DNA from: Nocardioides sp. Root122
Lineage (GTDB): Bacteria > Actinomycetota > Actinomycetes > Propionibacteriales > Nocardioidaceae
DNA length: 64,000 nucleotides
Direction of reading: 5' to 3'
Assembly: GCF_001425025.1 (NCBI RefSeq)
Contig: NZ_LMDE01000011.1
Span: 289,323 to 353,322, forward strand
Part shown: piece by piece, positions 7,927 to 17,183 of the stretch
Layout: the number at the start of each line of letters is the position of its first letter
Position numbering within the stretch: position 1 is the first letter of the stretch
Notes under the pieces: model-generated
What the model saw: only the letters and a program-made list of their open reading frames with translations
The model's database searches: none
What the model was told of the DNA's origin: nothing
Made by a program: the position numbers and the translations under genes

Positions 7927-10854
7927 TCAGCCGGCGAGGCGTACGGCCTCCTCGATCAGCGCGCGTCCCTCCTCCACCAGCCGCGCCCACTTGACCGTGT
8001 TGCCGGCCTTCTGCGCGGCGTCGGCCTCGGTGAACTTCGCCTCCGCCTGCACCAGCAGCTGCCGGATCTGGGCCTGCGTGCCGCCGGGGGCGGGGGTCGT
8101 CGGGGTCTCGGTCGGCGTCTCCGACGGCGAGGCGCTGGGCGTCTCGGTCGGGGTGGGCGTCGTGGTGGGGGTGCTCGACGTGCCGTCGAGCGAGTCCTCG
8201 ATCGCGTCGCGCAGCGTCTCGCCGATGCCGACGCGACCCTGGTAGGACACCAGCACGAACCGCAGGATCGGGTACGCCGACTCGTCGTCGCGCCGCGTGT
8301 AGAGCGGCTGGGCGTACATGAACGAGTCACCGATCGGCAACGTGAGCAGGTTGCCGAAGATCGGCTTCGCGTCACCCTGCGTGAAGCTCAGCAGCTCCTG
8401 GCGCACCTCCTCGTCCGTGCTGAGCGCCGCGGCGATCAGGCGTGGTCCGTCGGTGCGGGTGTCGGGCAGCTCGAGGACCGAGATCTTGCCGTAGTCGTCG
8501 CTCGTGGCATCGCTGTTGACGCTCATGAACGCGGCCAGGTTGTCCTTCTCGCGCGGCACGTAGACCGAGGTCAGCGACCACACGGGTTCACCGTTGGTCT
8601 CCGAGAACAGGCGGTACGGCGGCTGGAGCCGGCTCGCGGCCTGCGGGTCCTTCGGGACCTCCCAGCGGGTCGAGCCCTCGAACCAGTCGGCAGCCGAGGT
8701 CTCGTGGTAGCGCTGGAACTGGTAGCGCTGCGCCTTGAAGAGGTCCTCGGGGTAGCGCAGGTGGGACCGGAGCTCGTCGGGGATCTCGTCGCGCGCCTTG
8801 ATCAGGCCGGGGAACACCTCGTCCCACACCTTGAGGATCGGGTCGGTGTCCTCCCAGGCGTAGAGGTTCACCGTGCCGTCGTAGGCGTCGACGGTGGCCT
8901 TGACCGAGTTGCGCATGTAGTTGATCTCGTCGGTCGGCAGCGTCTGGAAGCCGTTGTTCTGCTGCAGCGAGTCGTCGGTCATCGTCTCCAGCGACTCGCG
9001 CTGCGACAGCGGGAACTTGTCGGTGACGGTGTAGCCGTCGAGCACCCACTGGATCCGGCCGTCGACCACGACCGGGTAGGGGTCGGAGTCGACCGTCAGC
9101 CACGGCGCGACCTTCTCCACCATGGTGCGCGGGTTGCGGTCGTAGAGGACCTTGGAGTTCTCGTTGACACGGCTGGAGAGCAGGAAGTTGGGCTCGCTGA
9201 ACTTCACCGCGTAGAGCAGCTTGTGGAACAGGTCGCCGACGGGGACGCCGCCCGTGCCGGTGTAGGTCGTCTCCTGGTTGGACTCGCTGCGCGCACCCTG
9301 GGGCAGGTCGAGCTCGACGTCGCCGCCGTTGCCGGTCTTGCCCACGATGCTGTACGACGGGCTCTTCTCGCCGTAGTAGACGCGGGTCTCGTAGCCGTCC
9401 GGGCTGAGCCGGGTCAGGGCGTCCTCGTTGGCCTCCTGGCCCTCCGCCCACTGGATGCTCAGCGACTGGCTCGAGTCGTCCTCGGGACGCTGGTTGGCGT
9501 ACGCCGCGATGACGCCGTTGCCGTGCGTGTAGACCGTGTGGAGGTTCGACCAGTTGCGGTCGCCCTCCGCGATGCCGTTCTGGTCGAGCTCGCGGACACC
9601 GAGGACCACCGCGCGGTCGTTGCCGTCGATCTCGTAGCGGTCCACGTCGAGCACGTCGCTGACGGAGTAGTAGGCGCGGACCTGCTGCTGCTGCTCGAAG
9701 ACGTCACTGACCACCTTGGGGTCGACCAGCGGCACGCTCGCCGTCATCCCGTCCAGCTCGTCGACCCGGCCGCCTCCGGTGATCGGGGTGCCGCTGACGG
9801 CACCGACATCGACCTGGTCGAGCGCGTAGGCCTTGCGCGTCGCGTCGATGTTCTCCTTGATGTAGGGGCCCTCGCGGTCGGGCACGTTGGGGTTCACCCG
9901 GATCGCCTGGACCAGCGTCGGCACGATCAGGCCGAGGATGATCGCCGACAATGCGAAGAGCGCGACGCCCACCGAGGGCAGCAGCCAGGTGCGGCGCCAG
10001 ATGTTGGCGAGGAAGAGCACCGCGCACACGATCGCGATGCCGGCCAGGATCTCCTTGGCAGGCAGCACGGCCTTGTCGTCGGTGTAGCCCATGCCGGTGA
10101 AGATCGACCCGGAGTTGGTCACCAGGTCGAAGCGGTCGAGCCAGTAGTCGACGGCCTTGGCCAGCACGAACAACGCCAGGAACGCCGAGACCTGGATCTG
10201 GGCGGCGCTGGTCAGCCGCTCCCCCGGCCGGGCCGAGAGGCGGATGCCGCCGAAGAGGTAGTTCATCAGGATCGAGGCCAGCAGCCCGACGACCGCGAGC
10301 GCCATCACGAAGTCGACGACGTAGTGCCAGAACGGCAGGTCGAAGACGTAGAAGCCGACGTCCTTCTTGAAGTAGGGGTCGGTGCTGCCGAAGGACTGGC
10401 TGTGGCGCCACATCGAGTAGTTGCGCCACTGACCCGTGGCCGACGCGCCCGCGAACAGCCCCATCACCACGGCTGCGACGCCGATGACCCAGCCCATCCG
10501 GGGTGCCAGCAGCTGGCGGTAGCGGTCCATCCCGTCGTCGGGCATGCCGGGCATCCCCGGCCACAGCACCGGCCGGAACCGGTAGGCCATCGACATCGCC
10601 AGCGCCACCGTCGCGCCCATCAGGCCGGCGAAGACGAAGAACAGCCCCACGCGGGTGAGCAGGAGGGTGCTGAAGACCTCGCTGTAGCCGACCGAGCGGA
10701 ACCACAGCCGCTCGGTCCAGAAGGACGCGAAGCCGCTGAGCAGCATGAACGCGAGGATCAGCACGATGGCGGTGATCACCAGCGCGCCGGGGCGCCGCGA
10801 GGTCGGCGCCGGTCGCGGCGGGGTCGGTCGGGGGTTGTCGAACGGAGTGCTCAT
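7927..10854 (-). CDS. UPF0182 family membrane protein
   Basis: 975 aa, typical length for this actinobacterial family. About seven hydrophobic helices occupy residues 25-325 (first ALVITAIVLILAFMLLSGF). A long soluble region of roughly 550 residues follows, then a Thr/Pro-rich linker at about 895-925 and a short helical Ala-rich tail. The molecular function of the family is not known. It forms a tight block with the next two genes upstream (PPA1309 family, 13-bp gap; PDZ-Lon-like protease, ATGA overlap), a conserved order in actinobacteria. The last gene of the block is followed by the tRNA. Confidence 0.92.
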   Translation of the reverse strand: MSTPFDNPRPTPPRPAPTSRRPGALVITAIVLILAFMLLSGFASFWTERLWFRSVGYSEVFSTLLLTRVGLFFVFAGLMGATVALAMSMAYRFRPVLWPGMPGMPDDGMDRYRQLLAPRMGWVIGVAAVVMGLFAGASATGQWRNYSMWRHSQSFGSTDPYFKKDVGFYVFDLPFWHYVVDFVMALAVVGLLASILMNYLFGGIRLSARPGERLTSAAQIQVSAFLALFVLAKAVDYWLDRFDLVTNSGSIFTGMGYTDDKAVLPAKEILAGIAIVCAVLFLANIWRRTWLLPSVGVALFALSAIILGLIVPTLVQAIRVNPNVPDREGPYIKENIDATRKAYALDQVDVGAVSGTPITGGGRVDELDGMTASVPLVDPKVVSDVFEQQQQVRAYYSVSDVLDVDRYEIDGNDRAVVLGVRELDQNGIAEGDRNWSNLHTVYTHGNGVIAAYANQRPEDDSSQSLSIQWAEGQEANEDALTRLSPDGYETRVYYGEKSPSYSIVGKTGNGGDVELDLPQGARSESNQETTYTGTGGVPVGDLFHKLLYAVKFSEPNFLLSSRVNENSKVLYDRNPRTMVEKVAPWLTVDSDPYPVVVDGRIQWVLDGYTVTDKFPLSQRESLETMTDDSLQQNNGFQTLPTDEINYMRNSVKATVDAYDGTVNLYAWEDTDPILKVWDEVFPGLIKARDEIPDELRSHLRYPEDLFKAQRYQFQRYHETSAADWFEGSTRWEVPKDPQAASRLQPPYRLFSETNGEPVWSLTSVYVPREKDNLAAFMSVNSDATSDDYGKISVLELPDTRTDGPRLIAAALSTDEEVRQELLSFTQGDAKPIFGNLLTLPIGDSFMYAQPLYTRRDDESAYPILRFVLVSYQGRVGIGETLRDAIEDSLDGTSSTPTTTPTPTETPSASPSETPTETPTTPAPGGTQAQIRQLLVQAEAKFTEADAAQKAGNTVKWARLVEEGRALIEEAVRLAG

Positions 10855-10867
10855 GCCGGGTCCCTGC

Positions 10868-11440
10868 TCAGGTGTTCTCGGTCGGGGTGTCGTGCAGTGT
10901 CGCGTGAAGAAGCTCGAGGAGCCCGGGCACCAGCTCGGTGCCGTTGACCACCGACATCTCGTCGTCGTGGGCGCGGAGCCGGAGGGCGCAGTACGACGCC
11001 CCCGCGCGGGTCACGCCGGCCACCATCCGGACCTCCTGCCGGTCCGGGTGCTCGCGGGCGAACAGCTCGGCGGCCGCCGGGTCGTCGGGGATGTCGTCGT
11101 CGACGTCGGGGGGCAGCACCAGCCGCTCGATCACCGCGGCGCACCCGGCGACGGTCTCGGGCCAGGCGATCGAGTGGAGGGCGTCCTCCAGCTCCTGGCC
11201 GGGCGGCAGGCCGTCCTGCTCGATGGGGGTGAGCGACCCGTCGTCGCCCGGGCCGTCGATCGACATCATCGCGGCGAGCGCAGGCTCCTGCGCCACCAGC
11301 TCGGCGGTGTCGACGAGGGCGTACAACCGGGCCGGCTGGTCCCATCCGTCAGCAGCCACGTGCGCCTCGATCTCCAGCACGGCTGTCGCCAGCGCGGGGT
11401 CCTCGGGCAGGGCTTGGGTGGCGGTCGGGTCGTCGGTCAT
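10868..11440 (-). CDS. PPA1309 family protein
   Basis: 190 aa, acidic, soluble, no signal peptide. Its N-terminus LATAVLEIEAHVAADGWDQP and the RLYALVDTAEL segment are those of the PPA1309 family, whose members sit beside UPF0182 in actinobacteria. No catalytic motif is visible and the function is unknown. Its ATG overlaps the stop of the PDZ-protease gene (ATGA), so the two are translated together. The name is based on my recognition of the neighbourhood and the N-terminal pattern, not on a search. Confidence 0.82.
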   Translation of the reverse strand: MTDDPTATQALPEDPALATAVLEIEAHVAADGWDQPARLYALVDTAELVAQEPALAAMMSIDGPGDDGSLTPIEQDGLPPGQELEDALHSIAWPETVAGCAAVIERLVLPPDVDDDIPDDPAAAELFAREHPDRQEVRMVAGVTRAGASYCALRLRAHDDEMSVVNGTELVPGLLELLHATLHDTPTENT

Positions 11441-12489
11441 GACGCGGTGTCCTCGCAGGTCGGGAGCTCGGTGTCGTGGTCGGCGACCCAGTCGGCAAGT
11501 GTCTGGACCGCCTTGTGCATGGTCGTCGCCCTGGCCAGGCGCATGTCGCCGGTGTCGACGCCGCCGATCGCGTCGCAGTTGTCGGCGGGCACGAAGAACA
11601 GCTGCGCCCCGGCGTCGCGCGCGGCCGCGATCTTCTGCTGGATGCCGCCGATCGGCCCCACCTCCCCGGACGGGGTGATGGTGCCGGTGCCGGCGATCTC
11701 CTCGCCGCCGGTCATGGAGCCCGGCGTCAGCGTGTCGAAGATGGCCAGCGACATCATCAGGCCCGCGCTCGGGCCGCCGATGTTGTCGGAGATGTCGACG
11801 CTGACCCGGAACGGGAAGTCGAAGCCCACGCCCGGGGTGATGCCGATGCGCTTGTCGCCGTCGACCTCGCGCGGCGTCACCTCGACGGTCCGCTTCTCAC
11901 CGTCACGGCGTACGACGAACGCGAGCGGCTTGCCCACCTCGGCCGCGTCGACCGCGTCGACGACGTCCTGCGCCTCCGTGATCGGCGTGCCGCCCACCTC
12001 GAGCAGCACGTCGCGCACCTCGAGCTTGCCGTCGGCGGGCAGCGAGGGGGTGACGTCCTGGACCTCGACGACCGGGTCGATCTTCTCGCCGAGCTCGGTG
12101 AGCGCGGCGGCCACGGCCGTGTCCTGGGAGGAGACCATGGCGACCGCGGACTCGCGGTCGCTGGACTCGTCGGTCTCGTCGGGGGCGTAGATCGAGGAGC
12201 GCGGCCAGACCGCGGCGTCGGGGTCGAAGTAGGCCCGCAGCAGCTCGGGCAACGAGACGTCGTCCTCGGGCTGGCTGACGTAGACCGTGGTCATCCGCAG
12301 CTCCCCGTCGTCGTAGTACGCCCGGTGGCCGGTGACCTTCACGGTCTCGGCACCGTCGGGTGCGGCGAGTATGTCGACGGTCGGGCCGGGGTAGTACGTG
12401 ACGTAGGGCAGCGGCGCGAACGCAGCGGTCCCCCACAGCACGGCCAGCAGGCACAGCGCGAGCAGCCCCGCCCTGGTCCGCTGACTCAT
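11437..12489 (-). CDS. PDZ-domain Lon-like serine protease (YlbL type)
   Basis: 350 aa. An N-terminal signal anchor (LLALCLLAVLWGTAAFAPL, about 9-27) is followed by a PDZ domain at about 130-200 and a Lon-type proteolytic domain at about 220-340. The catalytic Ser is in GGPSAGLMMS and the Lys in GGIQQKIAAARDAG, the Ser-Lys dyad of Lon. The active site faces the outside of the membrane. The start is placed at ATG 12489 because it begins the signal anchor; a longer reading frame upstream is Arg/Gly-rich and lies in the neighbouring genes. It is co-transcribed with PPA1309 and UPF0182. Confidence 0.9.
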   Translation of the reverse strand: MSQRTRAGLLALCLLAVLWGTAAFAPLPYVTYYPGPTVDILAAPDGAETVKVTGHRAYYDDGELRMTTVYVSQPEDDVSLPELLRAYFDPDAAVWPRSSIYAPDETDESSDRESAVAMVSSQDTAVAAALTELGEKIDPVVEVQDVTPSLPADGKLEVRDVLLEVGGTPITEAQDVVDAVDAAEVGKPLAFVVRRDGEKRTVEVTPREVDGDKRIGITPGVGFDFPFRVSVDISDNIGGPSAGLMMSLAIFDTLTPGSMTGGEEIAGTGTITPSGEVGPIGGIQQKIAAARDAGAQLFFVPADNCDAIGGVDTGDMRLARATTMHKAVQTLADWVADHDTELPTCEDTAS

Positions 12490-12548
12490 GGGCGCAACTC
12501 TCTCAAATGCCCACAACCGCGCGACCACCAGCCGACACCGGACGGCCT

Positions 12549-12809
12549 CTACGACGCGCGACGGTCGTCGCCGTGCCGCGCAGGGCCGGCGTTGCTCGGC
12601 CGCACCGCGATGCCCGTGCTGCGGTCGCGCGCCGGCGCCGCGGGCCGACGCGTGCCGGCCGGGAGCTCCTTGGCGAGCGCCTTGCCGAGCCGCTGGGCAG
12701 CCACGTCGCGGTCGACCTCGCGGCGTCCGTCGCGGCCGGCCCACCCCACCCACAGCATGGCCACGACCGTCACCACGGCGGCCGGCACGAGCCAGAGCAG
12801 GATCTCCAC
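12549..12809 (-). CDS. Small membrane-anchored hypothetical protein, 86 aa
   Basis: One N-terminal hydrophobic helix (ILLWLVPAAVVTVVAMLWVGWA, about 3-24) is followed by a basic, Pro/Ala/Arg-rich cytosolic tail. No family is recognised. ATG 12809 precedes the helix directly. It lies between moaE (42 bp upstream) and the YlbL-type protease on the same strand, so it probably belongs to that transcript. Coding is supported by the sharp helix/tail pattern and by its position filling the gap; confidence is moderate. Confidence 0.65.
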   Translation of the reverse strand: MEILLWLVPAAVVTVVAMLWVGWAGRDGRREVDRDVAAQRLGKALAKELPAGTRRPAAPARDRSTGIAVRPSNAGPARHGDDRRAS

Positions 12810-12851
12810 GCCCCGAGCCTAGGTGCGCAGCGGGCCTGCCGCCGGGACGCC

Positions 12852-13277
12852 CTACGGCGTGCCGACCCACTCCTCGGTCCGGTCGTCGAAGACCTGGTGC
12901 TTCCAGATCGGCACCTCGGCCTTGAGGGTGTCGATCAGGTCCCGCGAGGCCGCGAACGCGTCGCCGCGGTGCGCGGCCGTGGTCGCCACGACGACCGCGA
13001 GGTCGCCGATCCGCAGCTCGCCGACCCGGTGGACCGCGGCCACACCGCGTACGTCGTGGTCCTGCGCGACCCGGCGGCACACGTCCTCGAGCCGCGCGAG
13101 CGCCGTCGGGTGGGCGGAGTAGTCGAGCGCGGTCACGCCCTTGCCGCCGTCGTGGTCGCGCACCTGACCGATGAAGAGGGTCAACCCACCCGCACCCTCG
13201 TCGCCCAGGGCGTCGACGACCTCGGCCACGTCGAGCGGGGTGTCGCGGATGGCCACGAGTCGCACAGGGTCGGTCAC
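12852..13277 (-). CDS. moaE: Molybdopterin synthase catalytic subunit
   Basis: 141 aa. MoaE adds sulfur from MoaD to precursor Z in molybdenum-cofactor synthesis. Visible motifs are LFIGQVRDHDGG at about 34-45, the AAVHRVGELRIGDLAVVVA strand region and the catalytic KAEVPIWKHQ with EEW near the C-terminus. GTG at 13277 is used as start, because the upstream in-frame stretch overlaps the divergent DUF2342 gene. No other moa genes are nearby. It could support the molybdenum hydroxylase at 55-59 kb. Confidence 0.92.
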   Translation of the reverse strand: MTDPVRLVAIRDTPLDVAEVVDALGDEGAGGLTLFIGQVRDHDGGKGVTALDYSAHPTALARLEDVCRRVAQDHDVRGVAAVHRVGELRIGDLAVVVATTAAHRGDAFAASRDLIDTLKAEVPIWKHQVFDDRTEEWVGTP

Positions 13278-13338
13278 GGGCCCGAGTCTAGGCCCGTACG
13301 CCCGTGCCGGGTCTGGGCCCGGTGGGTACCGTGGAGCC

Positions 13339-14670
13339 ATGAGTGACACCCCCGGCGGCCCCGGTTCGTCTGGTCAGGGCCGCGACGACGACAACCCGTT
13401 CAAGGGCACGCCCTTCGAGCAGATCTTCTCGCAGATGGGCGGTTTCGGCGCCGGCGGCGGCATGCCCGACCTCAACGCGCTGATGGCGCAGATGCAGTCG
13501 CTGTTCGCTCCGCACGACGGCCCGGTCAACTGGGACACCGTCGTCGACATCGCGCGCAAGACCGCTGCCCAGGAGCCCGACCCGGCCGTGAGCCCGCTCC
13601 AGTCCGGCGCGGTCGCCGATGCCGTACGCCTCGCCGACCACTGGCTCGACACGACGACCGAGTTCCCGTCCGGCGTCTCCACCACCGCGGCCTGGTCGCG
13701 TGCGGAGTGGATCGTGGAGACCATCGACGTGTGGAAGGTGCTCGTCGAGCCGATCGCCGGCTCCGCCACCTCAGCCCTCGGACAGGCGATGCCCGAGGAG
13801 ATGCGCCAGCTCGCCGGTCCCCTCATGGCGATGCTCGGCAAGGCGAGCGGCGCGATGGTGGCCTCCCAGGTGGGCGGCGGCCTCGGCGCTCTCGCCGGCG
13901 ACGTGCTCAGCGCCTCCGACATCGGCCTGCCCCTCGGACCGATCGGCAAGGCGGCCCTGCTGCCGACCAACGTCGCGGCCTTCGCCGAGGAGCTGCCCGA
14001 CGTGTCCACCGACGACGTGCTGCTCTACCTCGCGCTGCGCGAGGCCGCCCACCAGCGCCTGTTCGCGGGCGTGCCGTGGCTGCGTGACCACCTGATCAGT
14101 GCGGTGGCCGAGTACGGCGCGGGCATGGACTTCGACACCTCCGGCATGGAGGCCAAGCTCGCCGACATCGACATGACCAACCCGGCAGCCATGCAGGACG
14201 CGCTCGCGGGCGGGCTCTTCGACCCCGAGCCGTCCGCGGCCCAGAAGGCCGCGCTGGAGAAGCTCGAGGTCACCCTGGCGCTGGTCGAGGGCTGGGTCGA
14301 CGAGGTCGTCAGCCAGGCCACGGCCGAGCGGATGCCGGCTGCCGCCAAGCTGCAGGAGACCGTACGCCGTCGCCGCGCCGCGGGCGGGCCGGCCGAGCAG
14401 ACCTTCGCCACCCTCGTCGGACTCGAGCTGCGGCCCCGACGGCTGCGCGACGCCTCGACGCTGTGGGGCTCGCTGCGCACCCGTCAGGGCACCGAGGCCC
14501 GCGACGGCGTGTGGATGTCCCCCGCGCTGCTCCCCACCGCGGCCGACCTCGACGACCCGCTGGGCTTCCGCGAGGACTCGGTCGCCCCGGAGCAGCTCTC
14601 GGACGACGAGTTCGACGCCGGCCTGCGTGACCTGCTCGACGGCGGCGACGACGCGCGGCCCGCCGAGTGA
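13339..14670 (+). CDS. DUF2342 zinc-dependent metalloprotease-like protein
   Basis: 443 aa. A Gly/Asp-rich N-terminal 45 residues with FEQIFSQMGGFG is followed by an all-helical domain. The conserved segment LYLALREAAHQRLFAGVPWL (about 230-250) carries the EAAH motif of the DUF2342 family, annotated as zinc-dependent metalloprotease/putative hydrolase. The C-terminus has a GLELRPRRLRDASTLW stretch, also typical. The ATG at 13339 follows GGAGCC. It is divergent from moaE, and its TGA overlaps the GTG of the NUDIX gene. The biological role of the family is not established. Confidence 0.88.
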   Translation: MSDTPGGPGSSGQGRDDDNPFKGTPFEQIFSQMGGFGAGGGMPDLNALMAQMQSLFAPHDGPVNWDTVVDIARKTAAQEPDPAVSPLQSGAVADAVRLADHWLDTTTEFPSGVSTTAAWSRAEWIVETIDVWKVLVEPIAGSATSALGQAMPEEMRQLAGPLMAMLGKASGAMVASQVGGGLGALAGDVLSASDIGLPLGPIGKAALLPTNVAAFAEELPDVSTDDVLLYLALREAAHQRLFAGVPWLRDHLISAVAEYGAGMDFDTSGMEAKLADIDMTNPAAMQDALAGGLFDPEPSAAQKAALEKLEVTLALVEGWVDEVVSQATAERMPAAAKLQETVRRRRAAGGPAEQTFATLVGLELRPRRLRDASTLWGSLRTRQGTEARDGVWMSPALLPTAADLDDPLGFREDSVAPEQLSDDEFDAGLRDLLDGGDDARPAE

Positions 14671-15215
14671 GTGGTCTGCACGCCAGCGCCGTCGCGACCC
14701 TCACGATCTGGACCCCGCCGTCGCCCGAGCAGGCCGAGCACAAGGCTCGCTTCCTGGCCCACCTCGCGGCGCACGAGGACGGCCTGGCCAAGTCGTGCTT
14801 CCCCGAGCACCTCACGGCCGGCGCGATCGTGGTCTCCCCCGACGGTGACCGGGTGCTGCTCAACCACCACCGCAAGGCCGACGCGTGGCTGGCCTTCGGC
14901 GGTCACCTCGAGCCCGAGGACCACTCGCTGTCAGCGGGCGCGCGGCGCGAGCTGCTGGAGGAGTCCGGGCTGACCGACTTCCAGCTCGACCACGACCCGC
15001 TCTGCCTCGACGCGCACGCGGTGGAGTTCTGCTCCGAGCGCGGGACCGTCCAGCACCTCGACGTCCGGTTCCTGGCCGTCGCCGACCCTGCCGGCACCTA
15101 CGTCGCCAGCGACGAGTCGATCGACGTGCGGTGGTGGCCGGTCGACGCCCTGCCCCCCACCTTCGACGACATGTACGCGCTCATCGACGCGGCGCTCGCC
15201 CGGGTGCGGGGCTAG
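14667..15215 (+). CDS. NUDIX hydrolase
   Basis: 182 aa. The Nudix box reads GGHLEPEDHSLSAGARRELLEESG (about 75-98), with the REXXEE core preserved as RELLEE, so a pyrophosphohydrolase fold is clear. The substrate is unknown. It starts at GTG 14667, overlapping the DUF2342 stop by four bases, so the pair is translationally coupled. The 3' end overlaps the convergent peptidase gene by four bases. Confidence 0.9.
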   Translation: MSGLHASAVATLTIWTPPSPEQAEHKARFLAHLAAHEDGLAKSCFPEHLTAGAIVVSPDGDRVLLNHHRKADAWLAFGGHLEPEDHSLSAGARRELLEESGLTDFQLDHDPLCLDAHAVEFCSERGTVQHLDVRFLAVADPAGTYVASDESIDVRWWPVDALPPTFDDMYALIDAALARVRG

Positions 15216-15772
15216 ACCTCGCCCTCGTCGCCGTCGACGTCTCCCCCGGGCGGGGGCTCGAGACGCGCCGCGGCCGAGTAGCCCTCGAGGTAGCCCTTGG
15301 CCTTGTCCGCGCGGGGATAGCGGTCGACCCAGGCCCAGAACGCCGGCGTGTGCCCGGCCTCGATCAGGTGGGCCAGCTCGTGCACGAGGACGTAGTCGAC
15401 GACCCAGGCCGGCATCTGCTGCAGCCGGTCGCTCAGCCGGATGGTGCGGTCGCCGGGGGTGCACGAGCCCCAGCGGGCGTTCTGGTTGGTCACCCACCGC
15501 ACGGACGACGGGACGGCCATCCCCCCGAGGTAGAGGTCGTTGAGCTTGCTGGCCCGTGCCACGAGGTCGTCGTCGGAGCGCACCTTGCGCCGCTCCTGCC
15601 GCTGGACCCGGGCCACCATGTCAGCCACCCAGGTCGCCTCGTCGCGCTTGCTCATCGTCGCCGGGATCAGCACCACGATCCGGTCACCGTCGCGGTAGGC
15701 CGAGACCGTGCGCCGGCGGCGGCGCGAACGGCGCACCTCCACCTCGGGCGCGGCCCCCGTGGACTGGCTCAT
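15212..15772 (-). CDS. YgjP-like zinc metallopeptidase domain protein (M48 type)
   Basis: 186 aa. A basic N-terminus (RRSRRRRR) is followed by RWGSCTPGDRTIRLSDRLQQMP and the zinc motif HELAHLIEAGHTPAFW (about 131-146), giving the HExxH plus downstream His of the YgjP/DUF45 metallopeptidase domain. No transmembrane helix, so cytosolic. ATG at 15772. It is convergent with the NUDIX gene. The cellular substrate of the family is unknown. Confidence 0.88.
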   Translation of the reverse strand: MSQSTGAAPEVEVRRSRRRRRTVSAYRDGDRIVVLIPATMSKRDEATWVADMVARVQRQERRKVRSDDDLVARASKLNDLYLGGMAVPSSVRWVTNQNARWGSCTPGDRTIRLSDRLQQMPAWVVDYVLVHELAHLIEAGHTPAFWAWVDRYPRADKAKGYLEGYSAAARLEPPPGGDVDGDEGEV

Positions 15773-15843
15773 GGCTCGAACCTAGCCGTCGCCACCCACG
15801 CCCGTACGTCGTACGCGCGGGGGCACGGGGCGGAGCAGCACGC

Positions 15844-16887
15844 TCAGAGCCGGGCGGACGCCCACGCGAGGAGCCGGTCGCGGGGCCAGGTGTTGACGAT
15901 CCGGTCCGGATCGATGCCCGCCTCGGTGGCCCGGGCGGCGCCGTAGTCGAGCATGTCGAGCTGTCCCGGCGCGTGCGCGTCGGAGTCGATGGAGAACACG
16001 CAGCCCAGGTCGCGGGCGAGCTGGAGCAGCTTGGTCGGCGGGTCGCGCCGCTCGGGACGGGAGTTGATCTCCACCGCCACGCCCTCCTCGGCGCAGGCGG
16101 TGAACACGGCCTTCGCGTCGAACCGGCTCTGCGGGCGGACGCCGCGGTTGCCCGTCACGAGCCGTCCGGTGCAGTGCCCCAGGACGTTGGTGTGCGGGTT
16201 GCGCACCGCACCGACCATCCGTCGCGTCATCGGCTCGGGATCCATCTTGAGCTTGGAGTGCACCGACGCCACCCGGACGTCGAGCTGGCCCAGCATCTCG
16301 GGGGTCTGGTCCAGCGAGCCGTCGTCGAGGATGTCGACCTCGATGCCCTTGAGCAGCGTGAAGCGGCCGTCGAGGTGCTCGTTGACCGCGTCCACGACCC
16401 CGAGCTGGCGGGTGAGCCGTTCGGCGCTGAGTCCGTTGGCCACGCGCAGCCGGGGGCTGTGGTCGGTGAGCACGAGGTAGTCGTGCCCGAGCTCCATGGC
16501 CGTCATGGCCATCTCCTCGAGCGGCGACCCGCCGTCGGACCAGTCGGAGTGGGAGTGCAGGTCACCGCGCAGCCGGGCGCGCAGGTCCTCCCCACCGGTG
16601 GCCAGCGGTCCCGCGGTCTTCTCGAGGGCGACCAGCCGCTCGGGGACCACGCCGTGGCACGCGTCGGTGATCACCGCCGCGGTGCTCGGACCGATGCCCG
16701 GGAGCTCGGTGAGCGTGCCCGCCTCGGCACGCCGGCGTACGTCCTCCTCGGGCAGCGGCAGGATCGTGCGCGCGGCCTTGCGGAAGGCCTCGATCCGGCG
16801 GCTCTCCTCGCGCTGGCGCTCCATGAGGAACGCGATCCGGCGCAGCGTGGCCACCGGACCGCGGTCGGACTCGCCGTTCTGCGTCAA
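15844..16887 (-). CDS. PHP-domain metal-dependent phosphoesterase with HhH region
   Basis: About 347 aa. The N-terminal 110 residues are helical and hold a helix-hairpin-helix motif LTELPGIGPSTAAVITDA. A PHP domain from about 125 has GDLHSHSDWSDGGSPLEEM, LTDHSPRLRVANGL, KGIEVDIL, SVHSKL and SIDSDAHAP, the full set of PHP metal ligands. The order HhH-PHP resembles the C-terminal half of bacterial PolX without its polymerase domain. The start is taken as TTG at 16887, because GGAGGGG lies 6 bases upstream; a GTG at 16902 is the alternative. Probably a nuclease or phosphatase in DNA repair, by inference. Confidence 0.85.
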   Translation of the reverse strand: MTQNGESDRGPVATLRRIAFLMERQREESRRIEAFRKAARTILPLPEEDVRRRAEAGTLTELPGIGPSTAAVITDACHGVVPERLVALEKTAGPLATGGEDLRARLRGDLHSHSDWSDGGSPLEEMAMTAMELGHDYLVLTDHSPRLRVANGLSAERLTRQLGVVDAVNEHLDGRFTLLKGIEVDILDDGSLDQTPEMLGQLDVRVASVHSKLKMDPEPMTRRMVGAVRNPHTNVLGHCTGRLVTGNRGVRPQSRFDAKAVFTACAEEGVAVEINSRPERRDPPTKLLQLARDLGCVFSIDSDAHAPGQLDMLDYGAARATEAGIDPDRIVNTWPRDRLLAWASARL

Positions 16888-17105
16888 CTTCTTCCCCTCC
16901 ACAGGCCCGGGCCTGGCGAACGCGCAGGTCACCCGCACAGTACGGCGACCGCGCCGGGCGTGTCGCCCACAGGCCCCTCCCCTTCGACGGCCCCACCCTC
17001 CACCATCCCGGGGCCTCCGTGCACACGGCATCCACAGCCCTGTCCACAGGAGTGGACGTGGACCCGTTGACCGTGCGGCACCGGATCCCTAGCGTTGCGC
17101 CGCAG

Positions 17106-17167
17106 AAGGGCCCCGCGGCTCCTCGACGCCAGCTGGGGAAGGCAGACGTCGAAGGTCGCGGGGCCCT
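17106..17167 (-). terminator. Inverted repeat downstream of the enoyl-CoA hydratase gene
   Basis: AAGGGCCCCGCG at 17106-17117 pairs with CGCGGGGCCCT (17157-17167) across about 39 bases, 17 bp after the hydratase stop. It is the likely transcript end. Confidence 0.5.
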
Positions 17168-17183
17168 CCTTCCCTGGTGCTGC

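Noticed and set aside
8704..10947. Plus-strand open frame of 747 codons opposite UPF0182
   Set aside because: Composition is only Val/Asp/Gly/Arg/His from the third-position GC of the real gene; no domain and no ribosome site.
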